A DNA stretch of 64,000 nt from Hypomyces perniciosus (taxonomy: Eukaryota > Ascomycota > Sordariomycetes > Hypocreales > Hypocreaceae): assembly GCA_008477525.1 (NCBI GenBank), contig SPDT01000009.1, forward strand, positions 124,001-188,000, given 5' to 3'. The notes under the pieces are model-generated. The model made no database searches. It had not been told where the DNA came from and was given only the letters and a program-made list of their open reading frames with translations. Position numbers and translations under genes: made by a program. Positions 9,992 through 21,798 of this stretch are shown one piece after another. Each line of letters begins with the position of its first letter. The first letter of the stretch is position 1.

Positions 9992-10782
9992 ATGCACTTC
10001 TCGCCACGTTACGCGGTTTGCCTTAATGCTGTTTTTGCCTTGACAGTCGCCCACTCCCAGTACCCCTTAAGAATCGCAACCAACTTCCTCGATCACTTCG
10101 ATTTCGAAACCATTGACGATCCTGAACATGGCCGTATTATATGTCGGTTGCCAGACGGCTAATGCTTTGGGTCTGGCCAACAAGTTATCTATGAGGTGTT
10201 AACTCCACTAACCTAGTAATACCACCATGACGAGGCCGTGACGCCACTTGCATGGCTTGCTATAAAAGCTTTCTTAGAGGCCCATTTAATGTTTTGCAAA
10301 CCTGATCCTTTATACACCCTAACTGTATACCCACGTATATCCTCTGAGAATACTGGCGGTCATCTTTACCTAACCTTTCTCCTGCTTTTAATGGGTTGTT
10401 TTCCTGGATCGTTAGCCGCATCCCTGCTGTTGCTTTACTAGCCCCCTGGCAGGATCTTTGGTATCTCATGAAGGGCACTCTCAATATCATCTACTCTATC
10501 TTCCTCTACCAGGTCATGCCTGACAGCCTTATGAACGCACGTTTCCTTACTGAAGAGGCGGGGGAGTTAGGGCTGAGCAGGAGCACTGAGCCTCATGTGT
10601 TCTTGAGCCCTTGGTCCCTGACATCTCCATTTCGTATTATATTAGCTACCTGTAATCGATTTAACCCAGGATGTCTCTGGAACAACGATGACACCTCTCC
10701 AAGGCAATCCTTCCTGAAAGTAATGGACAAGTACGTTATGGTTACCGACAATACTGGTGAAGGTGCTTCTGAGACGATCTAG
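9992..10782 (+). pseudogene. Unidentified decayed coding region
   Basis: A 57-codon frame (9992-10162) begins MHFSPRYAVCLNAVFALTVA, which resembles a signal peptide, followed by NFLDHFDFETIDDPEHG. Further frames with protein-like composition run to 10782 but are separated by stops and shifts. The FDFETIDDPEHG stretch faintly recalls the start of GH16 glucanases (FDFF..DPTHG), but the rest does not support this. It is best called an unassigned gene relic. Confidence 0.3.
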
Positions 10783-11889
10783 GTGCTCCGAGTTTTGTTT
10801 AATAAAGCGGAGGAGCCTGAAGCTCCTAGATAAAGGGGGGTAAAAGGTATAAAAAGTCGTAGAAAATATAGTGCAACTTGTAAGGCTTGCAATTTGACTG
10901 AAATGTTAACTTGAATTGGTTGGGTTGACCCTGAGATTGTTGGATTGTGTTTAGCGTTGGTGCAATTAACGGCGTCATAAGCAGGGGATTGAGGCTTAAT
11001 CCTTCATGGCGATTAATAATATATTAGGGAATATGAGATCAGCAGTACTATTTAGGCAAATAACGGGCTTTCGGAGGTATCTATAATTCCGAGAGCATTC
11101 GCTACTCGTATTATCGGAGCAATAAAAAGGGGCAATGCAGACTTGGCCCGATCTTGCTGACTTACCTAAGGAATAATATGGCCAAGAGCGGGCGAGCTAA
11201 GTGAATCTAGCGTAGGAAAGATGCTGGCTTTAGTGATGCCTAGAGATAAGGAGCGCCTTTAATACAACCATGATGCAGGTAAGGTAGGCTAGGTAAAATT
11301 CAGATATAGCGGGGAGTCCGTAGCCTTAAATATGGACTAGTAACTTTAACTTATTAGTGGTTTTAGGACTTAAGACTTCGGTTAGCAGGATTCATACCCC
11401 TAAATCTCGTATTTACGGTATTTAGAGAAACGTATTCCGACAACAGTATTGCGCAAGGCTTTGAACTAAATGATAGCTTGTAATTATAGGGTTCTTTAGC
11501 TTATATTATTGGTAACCTCAGGAGACTATTCTTAGACTTTTCCCGCTCAAGAACCGCTGATTAGACGTAATTGTAAGGCTAAACTCTTTCTGGTAAGGTG
11601 GTTTTAATGTCAGAATCGGTCACTATTAGTAGTGTATGTTGTATTCTTCGTCTATGGATACACGGTGGCTATTCTGCCCTGCGAGATGATGCCGTGGAAG
11701 GCGTTATTATGGTGTTATATCTTAAAGACTCTTAATTCCCTCCTTTAATCGTCTATATCTGAAATATCTCTGTTAAGAGCTTGGCCGCCACTGTGACGAT
11801 GCCTAGGGCTTGGGTGTATTGCACTTTGCGTTAAAAGACCTAAGAGACCTGCCTGATCTGCTTATAATTCTATCCAGCTTCTAATAAAC
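10783..11889. other. AT-rich decayed DNA, nothing recognised
   Basis: No open frame of protein-like composition. Stop codons (TAG, TAA) are dense on both strands, consistent with RIP-altered repeat DNA. Confidence 0.4.
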
Positions 11890-12500
11890 GATGCGTATCT
11901 TATTGGTAAATGGGTCCCTTCTAGATAGTAGATAGTAGCGGTATTAACTATAAGCAGCTGCGCTTGTTCTCGTCTAGTCGCTGAGGAACTCGGGAACTGC
12001 AATTCCTCTATATGCATTTATTATTCTTAACGCTGTTTCGGAGGAGTCCAAGAAGAGGTTCGAACACCTCTACGATCAAGTTATCACGGTGCCCGCCATC
12101 TTGGGCATATCAGCGGCAAATCTTCAAATTATCGGTCGCCTGGATCTCTAGATAACACTTATAAAGCTTAATCTTTAGTCCCTTAGCCAGTATAACTGTG
12201 TCTTTTACTTAGATGCTGACACACTGGTGCTATCTAACCTCGATTACCTCTTCTTACTGCCTAATTATATTTATTTCGCTGCGTTGCCAGTGCTTGGCTT
12301 TCCTGATTGCTTTAACAGTGGCGTAATGCTGCTGAAACTGGATGTAGCCACCTTTTCAGACTTAAGCAAACTCGTTAGGGAGGTGGAATTGTTTGATAGA
12401 GGAGACTAGGTTTGCTGAATATCTATTTCGGTAATAGAACCTATAACTACCCACTAAAGTAGCTCCTCGCCACGGAGAAATATACTGGGTATACGACTTT
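11890..12500 (+). pseudogene. Glycosyltransferase family 8 (glycogenin/galactinol-synthase-like) pseudogene
   Basis: Translation shows GT8 landmarks in order: SLRNSGTAIPLYAFII, FEHLYDQVITVPAI, then FYLDADTLVLSNLDYLF with the metal-binding DxD (DAD) at 12212-12220, then FPDCFNSGVMLLKLD and FDRGD followed by LLNIYFGN. GT8 enzymes transfer a sugar from a nucleotide-sugar donor. The frame has several in-frame stops and at least one shift, and no start or C-terminus can be defined. The DxD and FNSGV motifs survive, so decay looks fairly recent. Confidence 0.7.
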
Positions 12501-13139
12501 TATGAAATAGGATTATGAATAACCTCATGAATGCACCTTTATCTAAAGAATGCACCCAGGCAGCAATTTAGTGGAACGACGACAGTGATCTAGAACAATA
12601 AAACTCAAATTGAACAATCTAGCTAATAGAAGCTATAGAATGCTAGTGGTTGTGTGTGCGGCTGTAGAAGTGATTGTCTGAACAATGCTTTATCTTCTAC
12701 AATAGACCTCCGGCTATATAATAGCCTTGTTGTGGCAGAATTGGGTTTATGGCCTTGTTTTTATTTTCCGCAAAATTCATTTATATGGGAAATCGGCCAA
12801 ATCGACTCACGGCTATATAAACGGGAAACCATTCAATGAGTTTAGGAAGTTCTGGTTAGAAACAGGAAGCTTTATCTTCCCACCTCCCACCTCTGAATCA
12901 TTAGATTGATATAGATAGCCAACCCATCTCTTTTGTCCGGCGAAACGCTACGAACGGCAGCAACGCCGGCTCGAGCCGTCCAGATGCCTAGAAAGGGCCT
13001 GTGTATTTAGCACTAATAGGACGTAAATAGACATACACACACACCCATAACGGGAAACCATTTCCTTCAGGATTTCAACAATAGCATTGTGTGAAATCCC
13101 TAGTCTAGGGTAGGAAGGTAAGCTGGCCCTAGTTCCTGC
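12501..13139. other. No recognisable gene
   Basis: Short frames only, with a small CA-repeat near 13035. Nothing else was identified. Confidence 0.4.
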
Positions 13140-13260
13140 ATTGTTGCCTTAAAGATAAGGGAACAATCTAAAGCTTCCGGGTCTAACCCAATGAGGAAGT
13201 CACCACTTCCGTACTAGATTCCTCGCTATTCTAGCCCTCCTTTTAACAATAAATAAGTTT
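13140..13260 (-). repeat. Deletion derivative of a Tc1-type element end
   Basis: AGGGAACAATCT, GTCTAACCCAAT.AGGAAGTC and CTAGCCCTCCTTTTAACAAT match, in reverse orientation, the DNA around 56607-56915 that borders the Tc1/mariner fragment there. About 70 bp present in that copy is missing here. It is probably a terminal piece or a MITE of that transposon. Confidence 0.5.
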
Positions 13261-13828
13261 AAGGCTATAATAAGAATAGTCTTTAAGCTATTTAAAATGC
13301 TAAATCTCTTACTTCTTAGACTAATAGTTAATAGGGAGTTTAAGTTATTTTTATATCTTTTGCAGCTAATAGCCATTTCCATTTTGCAGTCTCAGTTGAA
13401 GAGAAAGGATAGGCATTGGTGGGTTGCATTCTTTCTGCCCTGCATGAATGCATTGAGTTCTTCTGCAAAAGGCGAACTAAATGCACTTTCTAGTGTTTGT
13501 AGACTTTATTAGGAGATTTTATGAAAGAGATGCAAGACTCGGGTATACTCAACCCACGGTTAACAAAACTATGTATCAGCTATAGCCTCGCAGTAATCAA
13601 ACAGACAGTATTCAATTTTCGATCCACACAGTGGTATAGCCAGAACAATTCAATTTTTAGCTCAAGGCAATGATTGTGTTAAATAGCTGGCTAATATCTA
13701 GCCTAAGATATCTGTATACATGTCTATAGCCAATATATTGTTATTGGGCCACGGTTTGTTGGTTCACCTCGGATCACTAAGAGCAATCCAAGTAATCCCG
13801 CCAGCCAGACATAATTGCATAAATGAGA
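13261..13828. other. Intergenic, nothing recognised
   Basis: AT-rich DNA with short frames on both strands and no motif or repeat boundary. Confidence 0.4.
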
Positions 13829-14240
13829 TTACCGGACAATGACCTGGAAATTCGTTGCACCTCCATCAGGCACTGCAACGCAAAGTCCCTCCACGAATTC
13901 AGCTACGCCAAAGGCACCAGAATCAGCATATGCTACAGCAAGGCCAGATACGGCCTTGTTTGCGTTGGTGGCCTTAACGTATAGGCCTTTTGGGTGGACT
14001 TGGTGGATGACCTATGTTGAAGATTGGGCTCAGTCAGCACTGTTGATCTTATAGGTATAGACCTCCGACAATGGAATAAATACTCACATAGACATCGCTT
14101 CCAGTGAATGTACTAGTCAGCGACTTGGCCGAGCAATCCGGAGAGTTGTAGAAGTTCACTGTCCAGACGCCATTGCTTTGCGCCGTAGCGAGCCCGCTAA
14201 GAGTGGCACTCACGAGAGCGATAGATCCCCAGAATAACAT
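13829..14240 (-). CDS. Small secreted protein (111 aa, one intron)
   Basis: Exons are 14240-14088 and 14011-13829. The 76-bp intron begins GTGAGT, has a GCTGAC branch site and ends ACATAG. The join is in phase 0 (..GSDVY then VIHQVHPKG..) and the frame closes with TAA. MLFWGSIALVSATLSGLATA is a signal peptide of about 20 residues. The mature part of about 90 residues has two cysteines (SPDC and GLC) and no catalytic signature. It resembles single-disulfide secreted fungal proteins and candidate effectors, which is inference. Unspliced, the frame would stop after 63 codons, so splicing is needed for this model. Confidence 0.7.
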
Positions 14241-14719
14241 ATTTAACGAGGTATAAGCGGCTTGGAAAGTATATCTTGGTATGTAGAATGATTTGGAAAA
14301 TGAGTGAATTTAATTAGGGCGTACTGATTCTGAATATATATAGATAGTTTAGAACTGGATCTATGCTGGTTTCGTTTCTTTCCGGCATATCTATCTCTCC
14401 GTGTCCTTGAAAATACACCGAAGATGCAGCTTACAAGATACTATCTTCCTAAATCCTAGCTATAGATCCACTTACGAGTCGGGAGGTTTTACGTATAATG
14501 TAAATAGTAAGCGTGGTTGTGGTTGAGTGTATATCGCTATTGTTAAGTAAGCTGACATTGCATAGAGGCAAGTAATGCCTTAATGCTGTCCACCTCCGCT
14601 TACGGAGAAAAAGGTTATGCCGATGGCACGGACCAAGAATCATATAGTCTCTATAACCTCGGGCGGAGTTAGACCCCATGTCCCTCGACCGGTTGAAATA
14701 TTAGGCCGGGCAAGGACTT
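14241..14719. other. Upstream region of the small secreted gene
   Basis: No gene recognised. The stretch contains the presumed promoter of the gene at 13829-14240. Confidence 0.4.
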
Positions 14720-15660
14720 AAAGACCTTGAGCGTATACGAATGGCACTGCCGCCTGTTGTGATTAATAAACCGCGGCGCAGGATTTACCCCGAAGAGCAA
14801 TACTTCGGCGTTGTTTACTTCGTACGAATACGTCTCAGAGCGGGGGAATGACTTGACTGTTGTGCAATCGCAGATTGCCTTTCTGTGGCGGACCGGGTTT
14901 AACTTTACGCTCTCGCCAAGTGTGGAAAATTGTGAAAGATAGAGTGCACGTGGACCTTGCTGATATTATGTGTCCCAGGCAGTTAGGACGGAGTAAAATT
15001 TGGTACTAATCTCTATCGCGTCCACCAGGTCCTGCTCTTGTATTGTGCATACTGGCTTAGAATGGCAGGGTTCCTGCTGACGTAGCCGATTCCCTCCATA
15101 ATGCCGATATTAACCACAGAGCAAGGAAGGTTGAGGCTGTGGCGATATTGCACGAAGGAATCCAGGAAAATGTTCGCGGATGCGTATTTTGCCTGGCTAT
15201 ACTGACTCTATACAGCCGATAGGGAATTGAATAGAATAAAGAAGTCCAGGTCAGCCTCCAAAAGTGCCTCATGCAAGTTCCATGTTCCCTTGACTTTTAG
15301 GTTCTGCGCAGTGTTCCAGTCATCATAGCTGATTGGGAGAGGAGGGTGGTCCTGATTGATAAACCGATCTGTCAGTGAACGATGATCTCAACCCGCGAAC
15401 TAATACAAGACACACTCTCAGCTCCATTGCCATCTGCATAACACCAGCAATAGGTTGGTGCGGCCTGTACGGCTCTTTTAACATCGGCCAAGTCGGCGAC
15501 GCTGCCAGCCACAGCAACTGCGGAGCAGCCCTGAGGTTCCAGTTCTCGGAAGAAGGCCTAAGCCTCACTAGACTTGCCAGCAGAGGGAGAGACGAAGACA
15601 AGCTCCTAACACCATCTATGTTATTAGTGCTTTCCCTAGGCCACCAAGCCCTCTAACCAC
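14720..15660 (-). pseudogene. Highly reducing polyketide synthase fragment (KR domain region)
   Basis: On the minus strand the DNA reads, across frames, VAGSVADLADVKRAVQAAP, then [62 protein letters not shown] and [17 protein letters not shown]. This is the usual C-terminal half of a ketoreductase domain in iterative highly reducing fungal PKSs (IAGVMQMAM, N.KGTWNLHEAL, FSSLSG, QA.YA.AN.FLDA.V.YR). The linker towards the ACP may continue to about 14720. There are in-frame TAGs (one right after LSAV) and a frameshift near 15330. No KS, AT or ACP was found nearby, so this is a detached relic. Confidence 0.75.
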
Positions 15661-16200
15661 AACGTAGGTAGATTTATCTGACAGTAATTTAACTAGATTC
15701 CGGGCTTTTACTGACCCCTTTATTTATATATATTATCCCGACAACAGGTAATACTTATACTAATAACGCGTAATAATATCGCGTAATAATATCGCGTAAT
15801 ACACTAATAACGCATAATATATGCAAATAGCTACTTCGTATTAATGCCCTATTATTCTAATAGGAATAATATTAATTACTACCTTTAATTATACCCAATC
15901 GCCGTAGTTAAAGTATCCTGCTATTGCAATATCTTAATAGCCTTATTTGTTAAACGTTTAATATATTTGCTAAACAGCAAAATCCACTACCCGCATTTGC
16001 TTTGTTTGGTCAGGATACTTTACTGGATAATGATACTAATCTGTCAACCTCAGTAACGGATAGTTCCACATCACGGCACATTCCTTCATTCCAACAAACA
16101 TTCCTTCATTCCTAACTAGCTTGCAACAACAGCCGGATGCGTAAGTCAATGACGATATCATGACAACTCGATTTCCTAGATCCAGATGGTCATGATCAAT
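15661..16200. other. AT-rich stretch
   Basis: AT-rich DNA with short tandem motifs (TAATATCGCG repeated around 15768-15800). No gene was recognised. Confidence 0.5.
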
Positions 16201-16204
16201 TAGT

Positions 16205-18255
16205 TAGCAAGTTTTCATGTATTTAAGCAGCAGCTTTTCCCACCTAACTTGGGATCAGCAAGAGTGTCGAATTCAATCATTTCCAATCCACTAAATAAGC
16301 CCTCATACTGTTGATCTGTGATTGATAGTATCGCGTTAAAGTCCCCGCCACGATAGTTCTTGGAGGGGGCCATCCCCATCTTTCGAGGATATCCATCATG
16401 AGGCTTTCTATTGCCCTACAGTAAATATTGATAATAGTATAGTTACAGACCTGTATCCAGTATATATTACAGTCCTTAAAGCCAGCTAGTTAGAGTTAAA
16501 ATGCTGGTAAATTAGGCGAGATCCTGATATACGTAAGGACTAATAGGGGGTTTTAGGTCTTGTCCCTTAAAGGGTTAAAGGGTTAAAGGTTCTGTACCCT
16601 GGGTGGTTTTTCGTTTATCTGTATAGGGAGGTATAATCCCACCTTGCCTATAGTTCTTGTATTAAAATAACGTTAAAGCTGCCTTCCTATACAATAAAGA
16701 GTGCAGTATTGTAATATTCCGGTCTTCATCCTATATTTACCTGCAGGACCTAAAGGCCGTGTTTTCGGCGGTTTAATCGCTAGGGCGTACTACTCATTTA
16801 ATGTCTATATCTGTATTGTCGTTAGCGACCTAAATAGTCGACTTTAGTGGAGATAAAGCGTCTAATAGGATGCAGATAAGGGATTCTGTCAAGGCTCCTT
16901 ATCTTGGCTAGGCTTAGGCTAGGGGTAGATCTAGTTAGCCAGCAGGTCTTCGTGGTTATAAGGCAAAGGAGCTCCCAGTTAGAGCAGGGGGGACTAAAGT
17001 GCTATTATTGGTAAAAACCCCTATCGTGTCTCCGTTTATAGGAGTAAGAATAGGGGCAGGGGTAAGGGTGCCTTCATTTTATACTAGTCTCTAGAGTATT
17101 GTCCTAGGTCCTTTTTTGGGCATATTCGGGTTGGCCTTTAAGAACTTAGTCCCTTTAAGTTTCTGAATAGCCTGGAGTTGGTCTTTGGTCGGGCGTTCGA
17201 TCCTGCTATCTTTACGCTTTAGGCGTGCCGCGCAGTTTAGCGCGGTAGACGACGAGTAAGGTTTATTGCAGTTGGCATACTGCTGAGGGTTAGTGCATTT
17301 TCTATGCGACGGCTTACTGCACTTCTTGCAGCGTTCCGTGCAGTTGTATACCCTAGGATTATAGAAGCCTAAACAGCAGTCGCACTGGGTAACCTATACT
17401 TTCTAGTTAAGTCTTTTAATAGGGGCGGAGTATCTGAATAACCTAAAGCTAGGGTTAACTTTACCCCTAAATGAGATAATCTAGTTTTAGGAGTTAATAT
17501 CTTCCCTATACTGTAATAGTTTGCATATAGCTAGGGGTAGGGCTTGTGGGGTTACGTGGGCTAGTAGGAGCTTGCTTTTTTGTGGCCCTGGGTTATTAGG
17601 CATTGTCGTTATCAGTGCCCGATTCCTCGGGGGTTAGGATGCCCCCTAGGTTATAGTGTTAGGTAGCGGTGAAGTTAATGAGATTTATAGAGGGCTTTTG
17701 CGATCTGTAGAGCGGCGGCTTTATGATGTTTCCCTTTGAGTGTAGCGAAGTAGTCGTTAATAGCTTCAAAGGTGCCTAGCAGTACTTCCCTGCAGGCATT
17801 CCTGATTTCCTCTTTTTTTGCGTACTGCTCTGCAAGGCGGCTGTAAAGAGATACATTAAAGGGTTTATATTGGCTGGCCGTTCCTTTAGGGCCGGGTTTG
17901 GTGCTTTCGTTGCCGAAGTCGATTCTTGGGGCTTTAGCGTTTCTGAAGCGGACTTCCTTGATCGGGCGCTTTTTGGGTGTAATAGGCAGTGAAAACGGGT
18001 TTGTGATGCCCGGAGAGCTGGAATGGCATCTCTTTTGTCTTAGGGATTCATTGCCGGCCTGGCGGCGGTGGTGGTTTGGGTAGGTTGGGCGTCTGAGAGG
18101 ATAGAGGCGGTTGCTATCTTACTTAACGGGCCTAGGAAAGGCGAGGGGGGATTTTGAGGGTGTTTTCTTAGTAGCTAGTCAAGAGGTGGTGATTTTTACT
18201 GTGAGTAGGCGCCTAAAGGTAGGGGTACCTGTAGATGTAGGAGGGAAGCTGACGC
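16205..18255 (-). mobile_element. Decayed Tad1-like LINE (ORF1 zinc knuckles and start of ORF2 endonuclease)
   Basis: On the minus strand, about 17390-17280 encodes a cysteine-rich zinc-knuckle-like region of the ORF1 type (CDCC..C..CKKC). Around 16430-16330 it reads AIESLMMDILERWGWPPP then GDFNAILSITDQQYEG. GDFN is the conserved catalytic motif of the LINE apurinic endonuclease. Reverse transcriptase is missing, so the 3' part is lost. TAG and TAA codons are frequent in both frames. The 5' end block (18216-18253, GGTACC..GTAGATGTAGGAGGGAAGCT) recurs at 30873-30905, and the endonuclease block recurs at 63349-63471. Confidence 0.65.
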
Positions 18256-19251
18256 AATAATCCTCAATACATGGCTACATAGAACGTACAACACTGTCTG
18301 TCACAATTAGCACCTCATAACCAGGGTCATGAGTGAAGTGAAACCTCTTGCGTATCTTGATCATAATATCAACTCATCCATATGAAACAATCTAATCACA
18401 AGCACCTGCTGCTACTGCCTCTCAGCAGAATGTGGTAGGGAGGAGCTGCGGCTCATTAATATATATCTTACGCCTGAATTGCGATTTCAACAGTCCAGTG
18501 AATAAAATTAATACTCTAATAGGCTTCCCTGAGGTTATTAATGAAGGTTTATTGATAGACGTTGGATGAGTCTTACTCTACTGATGATATCGCGTCCGAG
18601 GGCGGTGACAATGGCGAGGAGTGAGAAGCACATTGCAATTTATTGAGAATTTCGTTCTTATCCTTGTAATGGAAGCAATTGGTGGGTCTTGCTTCAGAAG
18701 AAAACTTTGTACCTCAGGCGGCCGGAGATGCAGCATCTCTCAAGATGATGGCCGCTGCGGCTATCTTCGATACAGCCCTGTTGACCGAAAAGCGGACGAT
18801 TTGACCTTTTCCATGATAACGACCTAATACAAGGACATATGAACGGTAGAATATAAGAGATCGGAAAGAAAAATCGTCGTGGGGAGGAGGAGACTTTGGG
18901 ACAAGATAAAGAAGAGGAAGAGCATGTTGGAAAGGGATTTGATCAAGTTTAAAAAGAGTGCTGTGTGGAGAACGGAGTATCACTGTGTATTATCACAGCG
19001 TTCTAATTGATGAGAAAAAGGCAAATTTACTGTGAGTCTGTGACCGGATCTCTTTTCTGGAGAGAAGTGGAAGTTTTTGAATGATATGGAGCTTCTTTTG
19101 GAGGATATAATATACTGCGTTTACATGTCTTCAGGAATGACATGATGCTTAAAGTGCGTTCTAGATATACCGATATTCTGTAGTAAGTATGGGGACAGGT
19201 ATGTACTCGTCTATTCCTATATGCTACACTGTGAAGCGTCTTGTCTACCAT
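18256..19251. other. Intergenic with a possible small gene relic
   Basis: Near 18690-18800 (+) one frame reads LASEENFVPQAAGDAASLKM then MAAAAIFDTALLTEKRTI and stops. Its composition is protein-like, but the family is not recognised and no start is visible. The remainder shows nothing. Confidence 0.3.
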
Positions 19252-21170
19252 TTAATGTGATTTATCGATGGCCTCCTTAATACTTTGAGCTCTTCTGATA
19301 AGACGTTGCTCCAGCCATGTGATTTCTCTAAGCGCTAGACTTATAAGTCCATCGTTTATTTCCCTGCTACCCGCAAAAGGTGTTTTCCATTCATCCAGAT
19401 GTGCAAAACCCACTTTATCATTCACCTTTGCATCATCGGATCCTTCTGGCTGGTAGACAGCAAAAGCTTTGTGCAGACGACTGAGCAGGTATTTAATTGT
19501 ATGGATAGCCAGATCAGACTCCAGCAATGAGTTGGTGGTGCTGTGATTCCCTTGCTCACCGATATCTGGATGTTGTCGGTGCTGGAGCTGCAAGGATAAG
19601 GAATCCATGGCGATTTCAAAAAAATGCACAATTTGAGTATAACATCCGAGAAGAAGGAATATCACTGCTGATTCAGGAATAGAGGGGGTTTGCGATTGTG
19701 ATTCAAAAATTGCGTGGTCGTTTGCAAATGTCTCAGATAGATGTCGGGGAATGGACTTGAGAATTTCATCTTCACCATCGTTGTTTGAAGGGAGGTTCGT
19801 TCTCAATGATGCTGAACTGACAAGGTGAGGCATAATTTGCCGTGCAGTGTCGATCATTTCGCTGGAAAATTGAACCATGTCCCTGACAATCTCGTTCCAT
19901 TGCAAAGCAGGGTTTTGGGTGTTGACTGGCGTTGACCTGGACTTCTCAGATGAACGAAGGATTTTGACATGAAGCTCTGATAGTTTTTGAAAGCAGCAGA
20001 AACTGGAGAACTCCGATTCTGATATATTGACTGGAGGTGGACACTTGGGTATATCGTGCATGCTGTGTGTCTTATTCGGCTCAACTGGCGTGTTTCTTGA
20101 CATTTGAGTGATAGTATGTTGGTGAGATTGTGCGATGAGGCAAGAGGCAATGTCTTGCGGGGAGCCGTCCTCAGAGCCATCTGTACAAGTCCCAGCGTGT
20201 TTTGCATCCATTCTGTCGTTGATGCAAGCCATGAAACCGGTAGAGTTCAAAACATCCCATGAACTGGATAAGAATTTGAATGGAGGAGAGTCAAAGTCCA
20301 TGTCCATATCCATGTCAAACGGCTTGTGTGGCATCTGAGAGGTTCTCAGTCATGCGCTCTCGTTCAAGGTATAATGATATGGATTTCTATGCAGCAACCC
20401 GCATACCAAGGATCGTTATTGGGTTTGTCACGTACCGATTCTGGCATACATTGGTTGTCCAGGAAATGTCTGGGAATTTCAGGATAAGCCCGTTGCGGCG
20501 AACACGAAGCTGGACCCAAATCCAAATTATTGACATCGTTGGGAGATGGGCCTGATGTGAGCGAAGGTGTCTCATTGCTCATCTGCTGTGTTGATGTCGT
20601 TGAGGCGCCGCCGGTGCTTAATGACGCATGATCGAAATCCAAAAGGTGTTGAGCATCCTCCGTATCAGCCGCAGAAAGGAATGTTGCAGCACTCATCCAA
20701 GAATCTGGCCCCGAGTCGAACGCATCGACGTGGCAAGTTGCAGCAGACGGAGCATTTTCGGCCTCCTTCTCGTCCTCATTGACACAAGGGCCAGTACCAA
20801 CATCATACTTCTGATGGTTTGTTTCCGGCGTCAAAGAAATCTGTGATAAAGTGCTCAAGGGACTGACTTCCTCCTTAGAAGTTTTGGAAGGCCGGCCAAC
20901 ATTGCCCCGCAGACTGACGATGCATGTTACCCCGGCTTTGTGGCAGCGCGAGCATGGTTTCTCTGGTATTCTTTTGTCAGGGTCATTGGAACGAGGACAT
21001 CGGAGCTTCTGAGCATGACATCGATCACACGCATAACGAAGGGGTTTATCTAAAGCTGATCGACGGCTAATCATGATTTGTAAATGAATCTGAAAGGCTT
21101 GGGTGATGGAGATAGGAAGTGTCTGGTGAGGTTCGGCGGATATATTAGTGGTAGCGGTGAGTGTTGACAT
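19252..21170 (-). CDS. Zn2Cys6 transcription factor, AflR-like type (605 aa)
   Basis: Exons are 21170-20436 and 20334-19252. The 101-bp intron runs GTACGT..TGACTGAG..CTCAG and joins in phase 0 (..CMPES then MPHKPF..). Using the tempting GTATGC downstream instead creates a stop codon. The binuclear cluster uses Cys 48, 51, 58, 73, 76 and 83, with the long C-X14-C loop and the following RGNVGRPSK basic tail seen in AflR-type pathway regulators. The second half (from about residue 340) is helical and fits an AflR-like C-terminal domain. It is tandem with the enoyl reductase gene 630 bp upstream on the same strand, so a pathway-specific regulator of a polyketide cluster is the natural inference. 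The start could also be the in-frame ATG before SRRSALDK. Confidence 0.8.
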
Positions 21171-21798
21171 TGAAATATGTCTATAATATATCTATATCAT
21201 AAAAACGCCACCAGATTAACTAAAATCTTACTTATCTAACATTTCCGCAAGTTGGCAATCCTTTGAAGATCTTCTGCACAGACATTGTATGCCCCTAGCT
21301 AGTTATTTACGCGCGAGTATGCAGATTTTAGTTGCATGACATTGATGTTCTACAATTTGATCCTGAAAGGTATGTAACCTACAGGGGTATTAAAAAAGGA
21401 ATTTGCAGCAGAGTTTAACTAATATATATATTTTCTATTGATATCCATTATTTATTTATTATTATTATTAATTATTACTTCGTTAATCTACTTAATTTCA
21501 CTTTTTATAAGGAATTTTGCAACTCGTTATTCAAGGATATAGTATTCCCAGGGCTGTGGTTGGTATTAATGGTTGGTTTCCATACAGGCATTCTCCCCGT
21601 TTCAGCGGATGGGTTTCGATTCCTTTATCTATAACCATCTATGTTCGGTGATGAGTGTATTTACAGAGGTCCTGGAGACATCCTCTATCTAGCAAAAATA
21701 GCAAATATACCTCCTCATCTACACTTAATATTTTATCATTACATTTTAACTTAAAGCAGATATCTACTTCTACCTGCATCTACTCACCAACCGCCTCC
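21171..21798. other. AT-rich spacer between regulator and enoyl reductase
   Basis: It contains an ATT-repeat tract near 21450-21475. It should hold the regulator's promoter (minus strand) and the reductase's 3' UTR. No separate gene is visible. Confidence 0.5.

Noticed and set aside
20364..20434. C-terminal extension of the AflR-type regulator's first exon
   Set aside because: The extension is intron sequence: a GTACGT donor at 20435 and CTCAG acceptor at 20335 give an in-phase join, whereas the alternative GTATGC donor creates a stop.
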